From the NCBI GenBank assembly GCA_024636215.1, contig JAGXHL010000047.1, positions 1 to 63,050 on the forward strand: a DNA stretch of 63,050 nucleotides. Direction: 5' to 3'. This DNA comes from Deltaproteobacteria bacterium (lineage in GTDB: Bacteria; Desulfobacterota; Desulfuromonadia; Desulfuromonadales; BM103). The position numbers were made by a program, and so were the translations under genes. Each line of letters begins with the position of its first letter. The stretch's first letter is position 1. Positions 8,297 to 18,616 of the stretch are shown here, piece by piece. Below the pieces are notes generated by a model. It had not been told where the DNA came from. It worked only from the letters and a program-made list of their open reading frames with translations, and ran no database searches.

Positions 8297-9520
8297 CTCT
8301 TGCTTGGCTGACACGGGCACTTGCCTCGCTGACATAAGCGTCGAGGCCCTGTCGAGCAGGATCTCGGCAACCGCGTTCTTCGACATCTGCGGCAACTCTT
8401 CGACATAACCGTCTGCGCTCAGAAAGCGAACGATGTTGGTATCACCATCAAAGCCTGCCCCCTCCTGGGTCACATCGTTGGCAACGATCATATCAAGGTT
8501 TTTTTTGTTCAGCTTCTCAGTGGCGTTTTTCAGCAACTCTTCTGTTTCTGCCGCAAAGCCGATCAGAACACGATCGCCCTTGTTTTCTCCGAGTTCTGCA
8601 AGAATATCCGGATTGCGTTGCAGTTCCACCGTCATCGTCTCGGAAGAGCCCTTTTTGACTTTTTGCTCACCGCGTGCGCTGGGTCGAAAATCGGCAACAG
8701 CAGCGGCCTTAATAATGAGATCCGCACGTTCGGCCTCTGCCATAACCGCCCGATGCATCTCCTGCGCGCTGGAGATTTGAATAGTCTCAACGCCTTGAGG
8801 CTCCGGCAAAAACACCGGACCGCTGATCAGCACAACCCGGGCGCCGCGTCTGCAGGCTGCAGAGGCAATGGCGTAGCCCATCTTGCCGGAAGAATAGTTA
8901 CTTAAGAAACGAACCGGATCAATCTCTTCGCGTGTCGGCCCGGCCGTGACCAGCACCGTCTTACCTGCCAGGTCCTTCTCACCAAGCAACGCCTGAGCGG
9001 ACAGCAAGATCTCGCGGGGCTCGGGCAATTTCCCCTGCCCTTGCCAGCCACAAGCCAGCTCACCATAGGCCGGAGCGATAAAATGATACCCGAGAGTTTC
9101 CAGCTTCTGCTGGTTTGCTCGATAGAGCGGGTTGTCCCACATATTACTGTTCATGGCCGGCGCAAAGAGAATTTTGGCCTTGCTGGCCATAATTGTCGTC
9201 GTCAGCAGATCGTCTGCAATGCCATTGGCCACTTTACCGATGAGGTTGGCTGTGGCTGGAGCAACCAGCAAAAGATCAGCACGATCCGCCAGGGAGATAT
9301 GGCCGATCTCCTGCTCCTGGATCACATTGAACAGTTCAGTGTGCACCGGATTGCCGGAAAGGGTTTGGAATGTCAGTGGTGTGACGAACTCCCGGGCGCT
9401 GCGCGTCATGATGACGTGAACCTCGGCACCCGCCTTAACCAGCAGACGCAGCACCTCGGCAGCCTTGTAGGCAGCGATGCCACCGGTAACACCCAGAACG
9501 ACACATTGACCTTGCAGCAT
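8279..9520 (-). CDS. coaBC: Bifunctional phosphopantothenoylcysteine decarboxylase / phosphopantothenate-cysteine ligase
   Basis: A 413-residue enzyme for two steps of coenzyme A synthesis. The N-terminal flavoprotein decarboxylase half has VTGGIAAYKAAE, the PAMNSNMW motif and ACGWQGQGKL. The C-terminal ligase half has VTAGPTREEIDPVRFLSNYSSGKMG, KAAAVADFRP and GFAAET. I chose the ATG at 9520 (MLQGQCVVLG) because GGAG lies six bases upstream and the family begins here; the frame is open nine codons further upstream. It ends 18 bp inside the convergent phospholipase-like gene. Confidence 0.93.
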   Translation of the reverse strand: MLQGQCVVLGVTGGIAAYKAAEVLRLLVKAGAEVHVIMTRSAREFVTPLTFQTLSGNPVHTELFNVIQEQEIGHISLADRADLLLVAPATANLIGKVANGIADDLLTTTIMASKAKILFAPAMNSNMWDNPLYRANQQKLETLGYHFIAPAYGELACGWQGQGKLPEPREILLSAQALLGEKDLAGKTVLVTAGPTREEIDPVRFLSNYSSGKMGYAIASAACRRGARVVLISGPVFLPEPQGVETIQISSAQEMHRAVMAEAERADLIIKAAAVADFRPSARGEQKVKKGSSETMTVELQRNPDILAELGENKGDRVLIGFAAETEELLKNATEKLNKKNLDMIVANDVTQEGAGFDGDTNIVRFLSADGYVEELPQMSKNAVAEILLDRASTLMSARQVPVSAKQESGLRK

Positions 9521-9614
9521 TTTCAACTCCAGCCTTAGGCTCCGCACCGTTCAGGAGGCAGCGCGGAGAAACAATTAAACACGATGTAACTGATCACCTG
9601 CCAGTCCAAGAGTC

Positions 9615-9750
9615 GTCATCCCCGAGTGCTTCTATCGGGGAACCAGTCTTTCAACTCTGCAAAACCTGGATTCCGGCTAAAATCATGCCGGAAAGACACT
9701 GCAGGAGTCGCCTTCAGTCGCGATTGTTCGCTGCTAAAGCCGCTCCTGCA
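9615..9750. repeat. Two REP-like palindromic elements
   Basis: At about 9615-9695 the sequence CATCCCCGAGTGC with TCTATCGGGG, and CCGGCTAAAATCATGCCGG, form short inverted repeats like the GTCATCCCCG repeats scattered in many proteobacteria. At 9700-9750, TGCAGGAGTCGCCTTCAG pairs with CTAAAGCCGCTCCTGCA as a 51-bp imperfect hairpin. No gene is seen between 9548 and 9761. Confidence 0.65.
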
Positions 9751-9761
9751 AAAAAGTAGCA

Positions 9762-10403
9762 TCAGGCCCCGTCTCCCACAAAGGGATTCAACTGCTTCTC
9801 ACGACCGATCGTCGTGTCGGGCCCATGGCCCGGATGGACGATCGTCTCTGCCGGTAACCGCAGGAGCTTTTCACGCACTCCTTCAACCAGAGCATCAAAA
9901 TCGCCGCCGGGAAGGTCGGTCCGGCCAATGGAACCGGCAAACAGGACATCGCCGACGAACAGGTGACCATCACTCAGAAGACAAATGCTGCCAGGAGAAT
10001 GCCCGGGCACATGCAAGACAGAGAAGGACTGCTCTCCCACCGCAAAGCGATCACCCTCGTTGAGAAACGTGTCAGGATCGGGCGACGGCGACACAGTCAA
10101 ACCGTAAATCTGGGCGTGATTACTGGCATTCTGTAACAGGAGCAGGTCTGCTTCATGCAGCATCAGCACGGCACCGGTGGCGTCTATCACCACCTGGTTG
10201 GCGCCGATATGATCGAAGTGACCATGAGTGTTAACCACCTGTTTAATCTTGAAGCCGTGACTTTCCGCAAGCTGCAGAATTCGTGAGCCATCACCTCCCG
10301 GGTCGACCACCATGGCCTCTTTTGTCTTCTGACAAGCGACCAGGAAACAGTTGACCTGTAAGGGTCCTACACTCAGTTGATGTACCAGAAGTCCGTCAGC
10401 CAT
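9762..10403 (-). CDS. Metallo-beta-lactamase fold hydrolase (glyoxalase II-like)
   Basis: A 213-residue cytoplasmic hydrolase. The metal-binding motif NTHGHFDHIG lies near residue 57, later ligands are in HVPGHSPGSICLL and the aspartate in FVGDVLF, and HPGHGPDTTIG is near the end. This is the standard order for glyoxalase II-like proteins; the substrate is unknown. I start at 10403 (MADGLLVHQL): the open frame continues 105 codons further, but that part is low-complexity and lies inside the upstream gene. The start overlaps that gene's end by eight bases. Confidence 0.88.
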   Translation of the reverse strand: MADGLLVHQLSVGPLQVNCFLVACQKTKEAMVVDPGGDGSRILQLAESHGFKIKQVVNTHGHFDHIGANQVVIDATGAVLMLHEADLLLLQNASNHAQIYGLTVSPSPDPDTFLNEGDRFAVGEQSFSVLHVPGHSPGSICLLSDGHLFVGDVLFAGSIGRTDLPGGDFDALVEGVREKLLRLPAETIVHPGHGPDTTIGREKQLNPFVGDGA

Positions 10404-11544
10404 CGTTTTTATCCTGTCTCTCGTCCCCTTCCAGGTCGAGCTTGATCGCTTTGAGTTGGTCGCCCAGGCTGTTGCCGAATCTGGGCCGAGGTTGACTGTA
10501 GCGAGCCTTGTCGTTGGAATCAAGCGGTTTGGCTTGATTCCCTCCGGACTCAACCTGCCCAGGCTCCGCCTGCCCTGACTGCGCCGCCGGCTTTGCCGAT
10601 ACGCCCTTGAAGAAGTAGCGATCATAGAGGCGATGATACTGGGTCCAGGCAGAATCGCTGTCCGGTTCACGGGCAATATGCGTCTGGACACCATTGATCT
10701 TGGAGTCCAGATCATCAATAAAATTCAGGATCACAGCTTCCATGGTCTTCGGTCGTTTTGGCGAGCCATATTCATATTGGCCATGATGCGAAAGCAGCAA
10801 GTGCTTAAGGTGTACCGCCAACTCCCGGGGGAAATCCTGTAGAGTCCGTAATTTCTCCTCAACCAGCTCGACACCGATCATGATATGCCCAAGCAGTTTA
10901 CCGGCATCCGTGTATTCGAAAGACCGCTGGTAACGCAATTCAGCCACTTTGCCGACATCATGCAGCAAGGCCCCGACCACCAGCAGGTCGCGGTTGATAT
11001 CTGCATAGCGCCGGCTGATATCATTGGCCAGAGCAGCAACCGCCAACGAATGTTCGAGCAGACCGCCCAGGTAGACATGATGCATCGCCTTGGCCGCCGG
11101 TGCGCGTTGATAACCCTGCATGAATGCTTCGTCGGCCAGGAAAGCCTGCATCAGTCTCTTCAGGTCGGGATCGCTCAAAGCTTCGACCAGCAGGCGCAGC
11201 TCGTCGACCATGTCGTTAGCCTTGCGCCGCGCAACAGGCAGAAAATCTGCGAGCTCAATGGCAGATTCGTCTACTCTCACCAGGTCCTGGATAATGAGCT
11301 GCATCTTGCCCATATAAACACTGGCTTTTCCTGAGATCTGGACAAAATCGTCCTTTGCAAAGCGCGCCGAAATTTCATCGACACGATCCCAGATACGGCC
11401 TTCGACTTCACCTGAGCAATCCATCAGCTTGAGGGTCATATAGGGACGGCCGTTCTTGGCCATACCGATGATCTTGTCCCTGACCAGAAAGGGTGATGAA
11501 ATCAGGTCACGCTCCTGGATATCTTTGACAAAAACTTTCTTCAA
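10396..11544 (-). CDS. OB-fold / HD-domain 3'-5' exoribonuclease YhaM-like
   Basis: A 382-residue protein with an N-terminal nucleic-acid-binding OB fold (residues ~1-95, including MTLKLMDCSGEVEGRIWD) and an HD phosphohydrolase domain with LLEHSLAVA, LLHDVGK and LSHHGQYEYGSPKRP. This architecture is that of YhaM/CBF1-type 3'-5' exoribonucleases. The last ~70 residues are a polar, Gln/Pro-rich tail not needed for the family. It is coupled to the hydrolase gene downstream. Confidence 0.85.
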   Translation of the reverse strand: MKKVFVKDIQERDLISSPFLVRDKIIGMAKNGRPYMTLKLMDCSGEVEGRIWDRVDEISARFAKDDFVQISGKASVYMGKMQLIIQDLVRVDESAIELADFLPVARRKANDMVDELRLLVEALSDPDLKRLMQAFLADEAFMQGYQRAPAAKAMHHVYLGGLLEHSLAVAALANDISRRYADINRDLLVVGALLHDVGKVAELRYQRSFEYTDAGKLLGHIMIGVELVEEKLRTLQDFPRELAVHLKHLLLSHHGQYEYGSPKRPKTMEAVILNFIDDLDSKINGVQTHIAREPDSDSAWTQYHRLYDRYFFKGVSAKPAAQSGQAEPGQVESGGNQAKPLDSNDKARYSQPRPRFGNSLGDQLKAIKLDLEGDERQDKNDG

Positions 11545-11588
11545 AAGTCACTCCCATTCTCTGTGTATTTTCATTCTGATTCTGCGGG

Positions 11589-13163
11589 TTAGCGATCAAG
11601 CACAGACTTAACAAGCTGGTCGGCTGTACGCAGGCCATCCAGTGCGGCACTCATGATTCCACCGGCATAGCCGGCTCCTTCGCCGGTCGGGAAGAGCCCC
11701 CGGTGGCTGACAGACTCGCCTTGCTCGTTGCGGGTCATCCTGAGCGGCGCCGAGGTCCTGGTTTCAACCCCGATCAGCACGGCTTCCGAAGTCAGAAAGC
11801 CGTGCATCTTGCGATTGAAATGCGGCAAGGCCCTTTGGAGTCCAGAATACACGAAACCGGGCAGAACTTCACGCAGTTCCGAGGCCACAACACCCGGACG
11901 ACAACTGGTTTTCAAAACTTCCCCCGGCTTGCCGACGAAGCTCATCATATTCTGCGCAGGAGCCAGAAAATCTGAACCGCCGGCGACAAACGCCTTGCGT
12001 TCCCAGTGCTGCTGGAAGCGCATGCCGCCGAGCTTTTCTCCGCCCCAGTCCTGTGGCCCCACGGTAACCACCAGAGCGCTGTTGGAATAGTCCCCTTTAC
12101 GCGCCGCTCGGCTCATACCATTGACCACCAGGCCGTCTGCTTCAGATGCGGCATTAATCACCTCACCGCCGGGACACATGCAGAAGGAATAGATGCCGCG
12201 ACCGCTTTCCTCATCATTATAACGCAGCGTGTAATCTGCTGCAGGCAGGCGATCGGCGAAGCAGCCATACTGGATCTGGTTGATCAATTCGGCAGGGTGC
12301 TCGACGCGAACGCCGACGGCAAAACTTTTGGCTTCAAGCTGAACCCCTTTGCGATCCAGCATCAGGTAAGTGTCACGCGCGCTGTGTCCGGGTGCGAGGA
12401 CCAGAGAATCGCAGCGGAGAGTTCCGTTATGATTGAGAACGACCCCTGCGATACGCCCCTGGTGGATTTCGAGATCCGTCAGACAGGTCTCGAAGCGAAC
12501 ATCGACACCGAGATCGATCAACTGCTTGCGGAAATTAACAACGACCTTGCGTAAGCGGTCGGTGCCGACATGGGGGCGAGCCTCGACCAGGATCTCTCTG
12601 GGAGCGCCACAGTCCACCAGTGTCTGCAGAACGTCCAGACGCTGGGGATGGTTCAAACGGGTGGTCAGTTTGCCGTCGGAGAAGGTGCCGGCACCACCTT
12701 CACCGAATTGAACATTACTGACGGCGTCAAATTGACCACAAGCCCAAAAGCTCTCGACATCTTTGATCCTCTTTTCTACGGGTCGGCCGCGGTCTATCAG
12801 CGTCACAGACACTCCGCACTCGGCAAGCCGTTTGGCGGCAAACAGGCCGGCAGGACCCATTCCAACCACCAGCGCGTGATGTTTGACGTTCACCCTGGGC
12901 AGAACGGCATCAACGCGCTCGGGTAATTTTTCAAGTCGATTTGGGGCAAGCCTGCCGAGAAGGACCGCTTCATCATGGCAGCAGAACTCTACGCTATAGA
13001 CTTTGAGAATGCGGCTCTTTTTACGCGCATCAATAGATCGCCGGACGATCCTGAAGTTACTCAGAGACTTAACCTCGACGCCCAGGATCTTTGCGGCCAC
13101 AGAGGGGAGCGTCTCCTCGTCGATCGAAACATCGAGGGTGAGATCACGCAGCAACAGCGCCAT
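11589..13163 (-). CDS. FAD-dependent oxidoreductase (COG2509 type)
   Basis: A 524-residue flavoprotein. Residues 1-85 form the N-terminal domain typical of this group. The FAD-binding motif GMGPAGLFAAKRL is at about 103-115, NVQFGEGGAGTFSDGKL follows, and the C-terminal FAD contact is LFPTGEGAGYAGGIMSAALDGL. These proteins are annotated as uncharacterised FAD dehydrogenases; the substrate is not known. It follows the receiver-kinase gene by 28 bp on the same strand. Confidence 0.83.
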   Translation of the reverse strand: MALLLRDLTLDVSIDEETLPSVAAKILGVEVKSLSNFRIVRRSIDARKKSRILKVYSVEFCCHDEAVLLGRLAPNRLEKLPERVDAVLPRVNVKHHALVVGMGPAGLFAAKRLAECGVSVTLIDRGRPVEKRIKDVESFWACGQFDAVSNVQFGEGGAGTFSDGKLTTRLNHPQRLDVLQTLVDCGAPREILVEARPHVGTDRLRKVVVNFRKQLIDLGVDVRFETCLTDLEIHQGRIAGVVLNHNGTLRCDSLVLAPGHSARDTYLMLDRKGVQLEAKSFAVGVRVEHPAELINQIQYGCFADRLPAADYTLRYNDEESGRGIYSFCMCPGGEVINAASEADGLVVNGMSRAARKGDYSNSALVVTVGPQDWGGEKLGGMRFQQHWERKAFVAGGSDFLAPAQNMMSFVGKPGEVLKTSCRPGVVASELREVLPGFVYSGLQRALPHFNRKMHGFLTSEAVLIGVETRTSAPLRMTRNEQGESVSHRGLFPTGEGAGYAGGIMSAALDGLRTADQLVKSVLDR

Positions 13164-13191
13164 TATGATTTCCGGTTATTGGTTAAAGGAA

Positions 13192-14352
13192 TCATGCCAG
13201 CGGCAGCCAGATATGGAAAGTCGTACCCTGAGAATTACTTTCAACGTTAATGCGTCCGGCATAAGTCTTGACGATCCGCAAGACCACGGAAAGGCCAAAG
13301 CCGGTGCCCCGCTCCTTGGTGGTAAAGAAGGGGTCAAAGATATTGTTCAAATGCTCCTCGGGGATGCCTCCGCCGGTATCGCTGACGGTAATCAAGGCCT
13401 CCTTGTCGTTACTTTCAATGCTCACGGTGAGTTCTCCACCGTCTTTCATTTCAAACAGCGCATTGGCAAAGAGGTTGGAAAAGATCTGGCCTATTTCATC
13501 AGCGTCAGCCAGAATTGAAGGGGTTTCTTTCCCAAGGGCTGTATGCAGGACAACGCCCTGGGCCTTCATCGGTTCCAGAAATGGCTGCAAACTGGTCGTG
13601 ATGATACTGTCGATATGCACGGTGCTCAGTTGGAAGTGTGAGCGTTTACTGGTCGAAAGCAGCTTGACCAGGATCGCATCGATCCGCTCAACCTCATTGA
13701 TGATTTTTTCTGAATAGGACTTCATCTCCGGGTCATTGTTCAGGCCGGACGTCAACACCTGGGCAAAAAGACTGATTGAATTCAGAGGATTGCGGATTTC
13801 GTGGGCCATCCCTGCAGAGAGATGTCCCAAAGCCGCCAGCTTCTCGGTCAGCAGCACTTCGTGATGCGCCATTTCCAGCTCTGCGCTCTTCTGTTCGACG
13901 CGTTCTTCAAGAGTTCGGTTCCAACGCTCGATTTCATCCAGAAGTCGCTCCTGCTCCTCGACCAGCGCCTTGTTACGCAGCTCAATGGAACGAACACGCA
14001 GAACATTCTCGATGCGTTCGACCAGCTTGGCGTTGCTGAAGGGTTTGAGGATATAATCCGACGCACCGGACTTCATCAGTTCGACCGCGACTTCTTCACT
14101 GCCCTTACCGGTAAACATGATCACATAAGTTTCAGGAAAACGCTCACGTATCTCCTTGAGAGCATCAAGGCCATTGACCTTCGGCATCATGTAATCGAGC
14201 AGGACCAATGCAGGTTGTTCGCGTTCTATCATCTCATAGGCAGCCGGGGCGTTATCAACGACAGAGACATCGTAACCCCGACTGGTCAGAACCATGGAGG
14301 TCAGTTCGAGGATCATGCGTTCGTCATCGACAACAAGCAGTTTTTCACTCAT
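13192..14352 (-). CDS. Response regulator receiver-histidine kinase hybrid
   Basis: A 386-residue soluble signalling protein with an N-terminal receiver domain (phospho-acceptor Asp in LLDYMMP near residue 53, Lys in YILKPF near 103). A coiled coil at ~115-165 follows, then a HisKA domain with H box [15 protein letters not shown] near residue 183 and a HATPase domain ([24 protein letters not shown]). No membrane segment is present, so the input is probably phosphotransfer to the receiver. No partner regulator lies nearby. Confidence 0.92.
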   Translation of the reverse strand: MSEKLLVVDDERMILELTSMVLTSRGYDVSVVDNAPAAYEMIEREQPALVLLDYMMPKVNGLDALKEIRERFPETYVIMFTGKGSEEVAVELMKSGASDYILKPFSNAKLVERIENVLRVRSIELRNKALVEEQERLLDEIERWNRTLEERVEQKSAELEMAHHEVLLTEKLAALGHLSAGMAHEIRNPLNSISLFAQVLTSGLNNDPEMKSYSEKIINEVERIDAILVKLLSTSKRSHFQLSTVHIDSIITTSLQPFLEPMKAQGVVLHTALGKETPSILADADEIGQIFSNLFANALFEMKDGGELTVSIESNDKEALITVSDTGGGIPEEHLNNIFDPFFTTKERGTGFGLSVVLRIVKTYAGRINVESNSQGTTFHIWLPLA

Positions 14353-14455
14353 AAGCAGTGGTTTCCTTAGCGTTCATTGCAGAGCGGTTAGGATACCTCT
14401 CCCTGAAGGCTTTGACAAGTTCATAGCTATCGTTTCAGCGCTGATCTCTGGATGG

Positions 14456-14801
14456 CTAGTATCCTGTACCCCATAAAGTTTCGAGGGATTGCGCAGGGCT
14501 TTGCCATGTCAGCAAGGCGCGATTTCTGTTGCCTGGCCGTAGCTAGTGCCCATCCGGAAACTCCGGATGGGCACTGTGAAGTTTTCGATCTGGAAGCGAG
14601 CAATTTTTCGCTAGGTCAAGGAAATCGAGGATTAGCGGAGGCGTAGAGCTTTACGCCGCACAATCAAATCCGCCGATTGTCGCAGAGATCGCGGTAAAGG
14701 GCCGTTTCCGGACGAAAACTAGCTAAGCAGCTGAAATTGGACGTAGTTGACGCGGCAAAGAACAAGCAAGACGCGAAGAATACGGGTTACAGGGTACTAT
14801 G
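14456..14801. repeat. Long imperfect inverted repeat enclosing a hairpin-core repeat
   Basis: The left arm (about 14456-14544) and the right arm (about 14721-14801) are imperfect reverse complements of each other: AGTATCCTGTACCCC against GGGTTACAGGGTACTAT, and GGCTTTGCCATGTCAG against TGACGCGGCAAAG. Between them sits copy 1 of the hairpin-core repeat. TAGCTA flanks the inner element on both sides. No gene lies between 14353 and 14949, so the 597-bp gap is mostly this composite element. Confidence 0.75.
14545..14720. repeat. Hairpin plus TIR-flanked core repeat, copy 1
   Basis: A perfect 13-bp stem (AGTGCCCATCCGG, loop AAACT) at 14545-14575 is followed by a 142-bp core at 14579-14720. The core begins AAGTTTTCGATCTGGAAGCG and ends GTTTCCGGACGAAAACT, which are inverted repeats of each other. 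The core recurs at 37390-37532 with high similarity. Confidence 0.85.
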
Positions 14802-14949
14802 CCTTTCTGCAATTGATAGAGCCGATGAACTCCGAATGTTGTTTTCTCGGTTGTGTTATGTGTTGTCATTTTGAATGGTTCATGATAAGAACATTCATGT
14901 TAAATATGATGAATTCCCATTATTCAGTAAATTTAGGAGGTTGAAAAGT

Positions 14950-16872
14950 ATGAAGAAAATGTTTTTTGCCATGTGTATGGCCCTGCTCATCTTCGGCTGT
15001 GGTGACGGTGGATCTACGAGTGCCGATAGCCCTCCCAGTGATGGAACTCCCGAGGTTCCGCAAGTTGATGCGGACAAACTTGACTTGACCACTGATCAAT
15101 ATCTGTTAACCACCAACGGGCTGGATTCCGCAACCCTGACCATAGTTACCAGAGACGCCAGTAATGCGGCATTGGCTGACGTTGTCGTAACCCTTACCGC
15201 ATCTGCGGGCATCCTCAGCACCTCGCAGGTTACAACCGACAGTACAGGCCAGGCAACCGTGACTTTCTCCGCAGGCCCGGACAAGACCAATCAGATTGTC
15301 AACGTTACAGCTGTGTCCGGAAAGACTAGCAAAGTTCTGCCCTTGACCCTCACCGGCACCACCCTGACTCTAAACTCTAACAAAAGCAGTCTTCTCGCCA
15401 ACGTTGCCGATACCGCCACACTGACGGTCGCAGCCCGAGATGCCAATAGCAACCCAATTCCTAACACAGACATAACCCTCACTTCGGAAAACGGCAACAA
15501 TCTGACCGCCAACGGCACGACAGCCTCCACGGTGACGGTAACGACAGACAATAACGGCGCAGCCTCCGTCACTATGACTGCACTTAACAACCCCGGTATC
15601 GACACCATTACCGCCAGCGGCAACGGCGCAATAAAAAGCCTCAACATAAACGTCACAAGCGCCCAATTTGGCTTTACCTCACCTGCCGACAATTCGACCA
15701 TAGCTGTGGGCGCGACAACCAACCTGGTGGTAACCTATACCGATGCTCTTGGGAGCCCGCTCAACGGTCAAGCCCTTACACTTAGCACAACCGGCGGCTA
15801 TTTTGATAATGTAATAGGCAAGACCACCACGACCTCCACAACCGATGCCTCCGGAACGGCAACCATAAGCTACACGGCCAGCGGCGTCGCGAGCCCTGTT
15901 GACATAACAGTATCAGGTGGGGCTGAAAGCGACATTATCACGCTCTTGGTCGCATCAATCGATCCCTCCCGGCTGGACTTGCAGGCTTCGCCATCAATAC
16001 TGGCGGCAAGCATAGGCGGCGTCAGCTCCTCCAGCACGATCACCGCCACCGTGCGCGATGCCGGCAACCAGTTAGTCAGTGGCCAGACGGTTGTATTTAC
16101 TATTATAGACGGCCCTGGTGGTGGTGAAAGCATTTCTCCGGGTACAGCGGTGACCGGCGCAGGCGGCACTGCCTCGGTGACATTCACCAGCGGCAGCGCT
16201 GTTTCGGCGCAGGATGGGGTGAAAATCCGTGCAGTTGTGCAATCGACTCCAACGATTTACGCTGACACCACCCTGACTATCGGCCAGGTGGCAGCGACCA
16301 TCGTGCTGGGGGACACCAACAAGATTAGTAAAGTAAGCGTCGATGGCCTGGAGGTCGGCTACGCATTGCCCTTCTCAGTGCTGGTGGTGGACAACAACGG
16401 CAACCCCATTGCCAATGCAGTGGTCAACCTCGGCGTTTATCCCCTCCATTTTTACACTGGGCTTGTTGACGATACAACCGGCAAATACCGCAATGAGGAC
16501 GAGAACCGCAATGGACTCCTGGACCCACTCGAAGACGGGGCCAAGGAAATTGATTATATCACTGGGTTAGAAACTGGTTTTTATTGGAATGACGGTTCCA
16601 CAGGTAATCCGGCGGTCGTGTCAACATCTAAAATTGGGAATAACCAGCTCGATCCAGGTGGAGTGGTGACCATACCCGATTCGATAACGACCGATGATGA
16701 CGGTCTGGCTGCCTTCGAGATCAAGTACGCCAAAGCCTATGGTGACTGGGTGGATGTCGAGATCAAAGCGACTACGCCAGTGTCTGGTGATTTATCGACC
16801 TCCAAGCTTGTAGTTCCCCTGTCAGTCATGGTAAATGATGGTCCTTACCTGAATTCACCCTTCGGCTGGTAG
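14950..16872 (+). CDS. Lipoprotein with repeated bacterial Ig-like (Big_1) domains
   Basis: A 640-residue exported lipoprotein. The signal peptide ends with lipobox IFGC, with Cys near residue 17, followed by a Gly/Ser/Asp-rich linker. Three to four repeats of ~90-100 residues follow, each with the Big_1 pattern (ATLTIVTRDASNAALADVVV, then GILS, then TDSTGQATVTF), then a ~170-residue C-terminal part without clear repeats. Such proteins are surface adhesin or scaffold-like. AGGAGG at 14935-14940 supports this ATG; the frame is open upstream to 14875 but lacks a ribosome-binding site there. Confidence 0.85.
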   Translation: MKKMFFAMCMALLIFGCGDGGSTSADSPPSDGTPEVPQVDADKLDLTTDQYLLTTNGLDSATLTIVTRDASNAALADVVVTLTASAGILSTSQVTTDSTGQATVTFSAGPDKTNQIVNVTAVSGKTSKVLPLTLTGTTLTLNSNKSSLLANVADTATLTVAARDANSNPIPNTDITLTSENGNNLTANGTTASTVTVTTDNNGAASVTMTALNNPGIDTITASGNGAIKSLNINVTSAQFGFTSPADNSTIAVGATTNLVVTYTDALGSPLNGQALTLSTTGGYFDNVIGKTTTTSTTDASGTATISYTASGVASPVDITVSGGAESDIITLLVASIDPSRLDLQASPSILAASIGGVSSSSTITATVRDAGNQLVSGQTVVFTIIDGPGGGESISPGTAVTGAGGTASVTFTSGSAVSAQDGVKIRAVVQSTPTIYADTTLTIGQVAATIVLGDTNKISKVSVDGLEVGYALPFSVLVVDNNGNPIANAVVNLGVYPLHFYTGLVDDTTGKYRNEDENRNGLLDPLEDGAKEIDYITGLETGFYWNDGSTGNPAVVSTSKIGNNQLDPGGVVTIPDSITTDDDGLAAFEIKYAKAYGDWVDVEIKATTPVSGDLSTSKLVVPLSVMVNDGPYLNSPFGW

Positions 16873-16895
16873 TTTTAAGCCAAACCTTGCATGTC

Positions 16896-16930
16896 AAAAA
16901 AATCCCCGTCAATTTGACGGGGATTTTTTT
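16896..16930. terminator. Bidirectional intrinsic terminator
   Basis: AAAAAAATCCCCGTCAA pairs with TTGACGGGGATTTTTTT, giving a GC stem with T runs on both strands. It ends the Ig-repeat lipoprotein gene and could also serve the opposite strand. The following 16931-17143 gap shows no gene. Confidence 0.9.
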
Positions 16931-17143
16931 GTTCTGCAGGCGAGATGTGCAAAGCCTGTTTGCTTACGGCTTCATTCAGACTCCGCTTCGGGATGGACAC
17001 CTTTGCCGGGCCAATTGAGGATTTGCACCTCCAAGTCATCCGGTCACCACCACATGACCGAAACAGCGCCAGAAAAGGCGCTATGCGCCATGTCTGGGGC
17101 ACCCAACAAAAAACCGGACTTTATTCGCCCTGTTTCTGAGTTC

Positions 17144-18601
17144 TCAGTATCGATAGGAATCCGGCTTGTAAGGTCCTTCAACAGGGATGCCGATATAATC
17201 CGCCTGTTCCGCAGTCAGTGTCGTCAGCTTTGCGCCGAGTTTGCCGAGATGCAGACGGGCGACCTTTTCATCCAGGCTCTTCGGCAGAACATACACTTCG
17301 TTATCGTAATTATCACTCCGCTTAAAAAGTTCGATCTGCGCCATGACCTGATTGGTAAAGCTGTTGGACATGACAAAGGAGGGATGGCCGGTGGCACAAC
17401 CGAGGTTGAGCAGGCGGCCTTCTGCCAGAACGATCACAGCATGGCCATCAGGAAAAATCCACTGATCGACCTGGTTGCCGTGTTCGCGAGGGTTCTTGAT
17501 GTTGACCTTTTTGATGCCATCGACCTTCGCCATGGCGGCCATCTCGATCTCGTTGTCAAAGTGACCGATATTACCGACGATGGCGTTGTGTTTCATCCGG
17601 GCCATATGCGCGACGCGAATCACGTCCTTGTTGCCGGTCGTCGTCACAAAAATATCGGCGTCGGCGACCACGTCCTCAAGGGTTTTGACCTCATAACCTT
17701 CCATCAGCGCCTGCAGAGCACAGATCGGATCAATTTCGGTGACGATGACACGGGCGCCCTGACCACGCAAAGACTGGCAGCAGCCCTTGCCGACATCGCC
17801 ATAGCCGCAGATTACAGCCACCTTGCCGGAGAGCATGACATCGGTCGCCCGCATGATGCCGTCGACCAGACTGTGACGACAGCCGTAAACATTGTCGAAC
17901 TTGCTCTTGGTGACCGAGTCATTGACGTTCATGGCCGGAAAGGGCAGCTTGCCTTCCTTCTGCAATTGATAGAGACGATGAACGCCGGTTGTGGTCTCCT
18001 CGGTGACACCCTTGATCGAGCTGCACACAGCGGCCCAGTCGATGGTTTTGCTATCGATTGACTGCTGCAGACACTTGATCATCTCGACCCAGTCTTCCGG
18101 ATCGTCAGGCGTATAGTCCGGAAGCCCTTGTGCCTGCCATTCGGCTCCGTAAAGCACCATCATGGTCGCATCGCCACCATCATCGAGAATCATGTTCGGC
18201 AACTCACCGTTCGGCCAGTGTAAAGCCTTTTCCGTACACCACCAATATTCCTCGAGGGTCTCGCCTTTCCAGGCGAACACCGGTACACCTTGAGGATTTT
18301 CAGGCGTTCCTTCGCGGCCTACAGCAACAGCTGCAGCGGCCTGATCCTGGGTCGAGAAGATATTGCAGGACGCCCAGCGCACCTGAGCACCGAGATCAAC
18401 CAGGGTTTCGATTAACACCGCGGTCTGGATCGTCATGTGTAGAGAGCCGGTGATGCGAGCACCTTTGAGGGGGAACTGGTTGCGATACTCCTCCCGCAAG
18501 GCCATCAATCCCGGCATCTCCACTTCGGCCAAATCGATCTCCTTGCGACCCCAGCTCGCCAGAGAAAGGTCCATTACTTTAAAATCCTGATTCGCAGTCA
18601 T
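17144..18601 (-). CDS. ahcY: Adenosylhomocysteinase
   Basis: A 485-residue cytoplasmic enzyme that hydrolyses S-adenosylhomocysteine to adenosine and homocysteine. The NAD-binding motif is [20 protein letters not shown], the early motif [21 protein letters not shown] is intact, and the C-terminus PYKPDSYRY is the conserved tail contributing to NAD binding. Length is in the normal bacterial range. It starts 15 bp after the SahR-like regulator gene and is probably co-transcribed from the operator at 19598. Confidence 0.96.
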   Translation of the reverse strand: MTANQDFKVMDLSLASWGRKEIDLAEVEMPGLMALREEYRNQFPLKGARITGSLHMTIQTAVLIETLVDLGAQVRWASCNIFSTQDQAAAAVAVGREGTPENPQGVPVFAWKGETLEEYWWCTEKALHWPNGELPNMILDDGGDATMMVLYGAEWQAQGLPDYTPDDPEDWVEMIKCLQQSIDSKTIDWAAVCSSIKGVTEETTTGVHRLYQLQKEGKLPFPAMNVNDSVTKSKFDNVYGCRHSLVDGIMRATDVMLSGKVAVICGYGDVGKGCCQSLRGQGARVIVTEIDPICALQALMEGYEVKTLEDVVADADIFVTTTGNKDVIRVAHMARMKHNAIVGNIGHFDNEIEMAAMAKVDGIKKVNIKNPREHGNQVDQWIFPDGHAVIVLAEGRLLNLGCATGHPSFVMSNSFTNQVMAQIELFKRSDNYDNEVYVLPKSLDEKVARLHLGKLGAKLTTLTAEQADYIGIPVEGPYKPDSYRY

Positions 18602-18616
18602 TAAATAAGTCCTCCG

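Noticed and set aside
10404..10718. N-terminal extension of the metallo-beta-lactamase gene
   Set aside because: The 105 extra codons are low-complexity, lie inside the OB/HD gene and have no family similarity.
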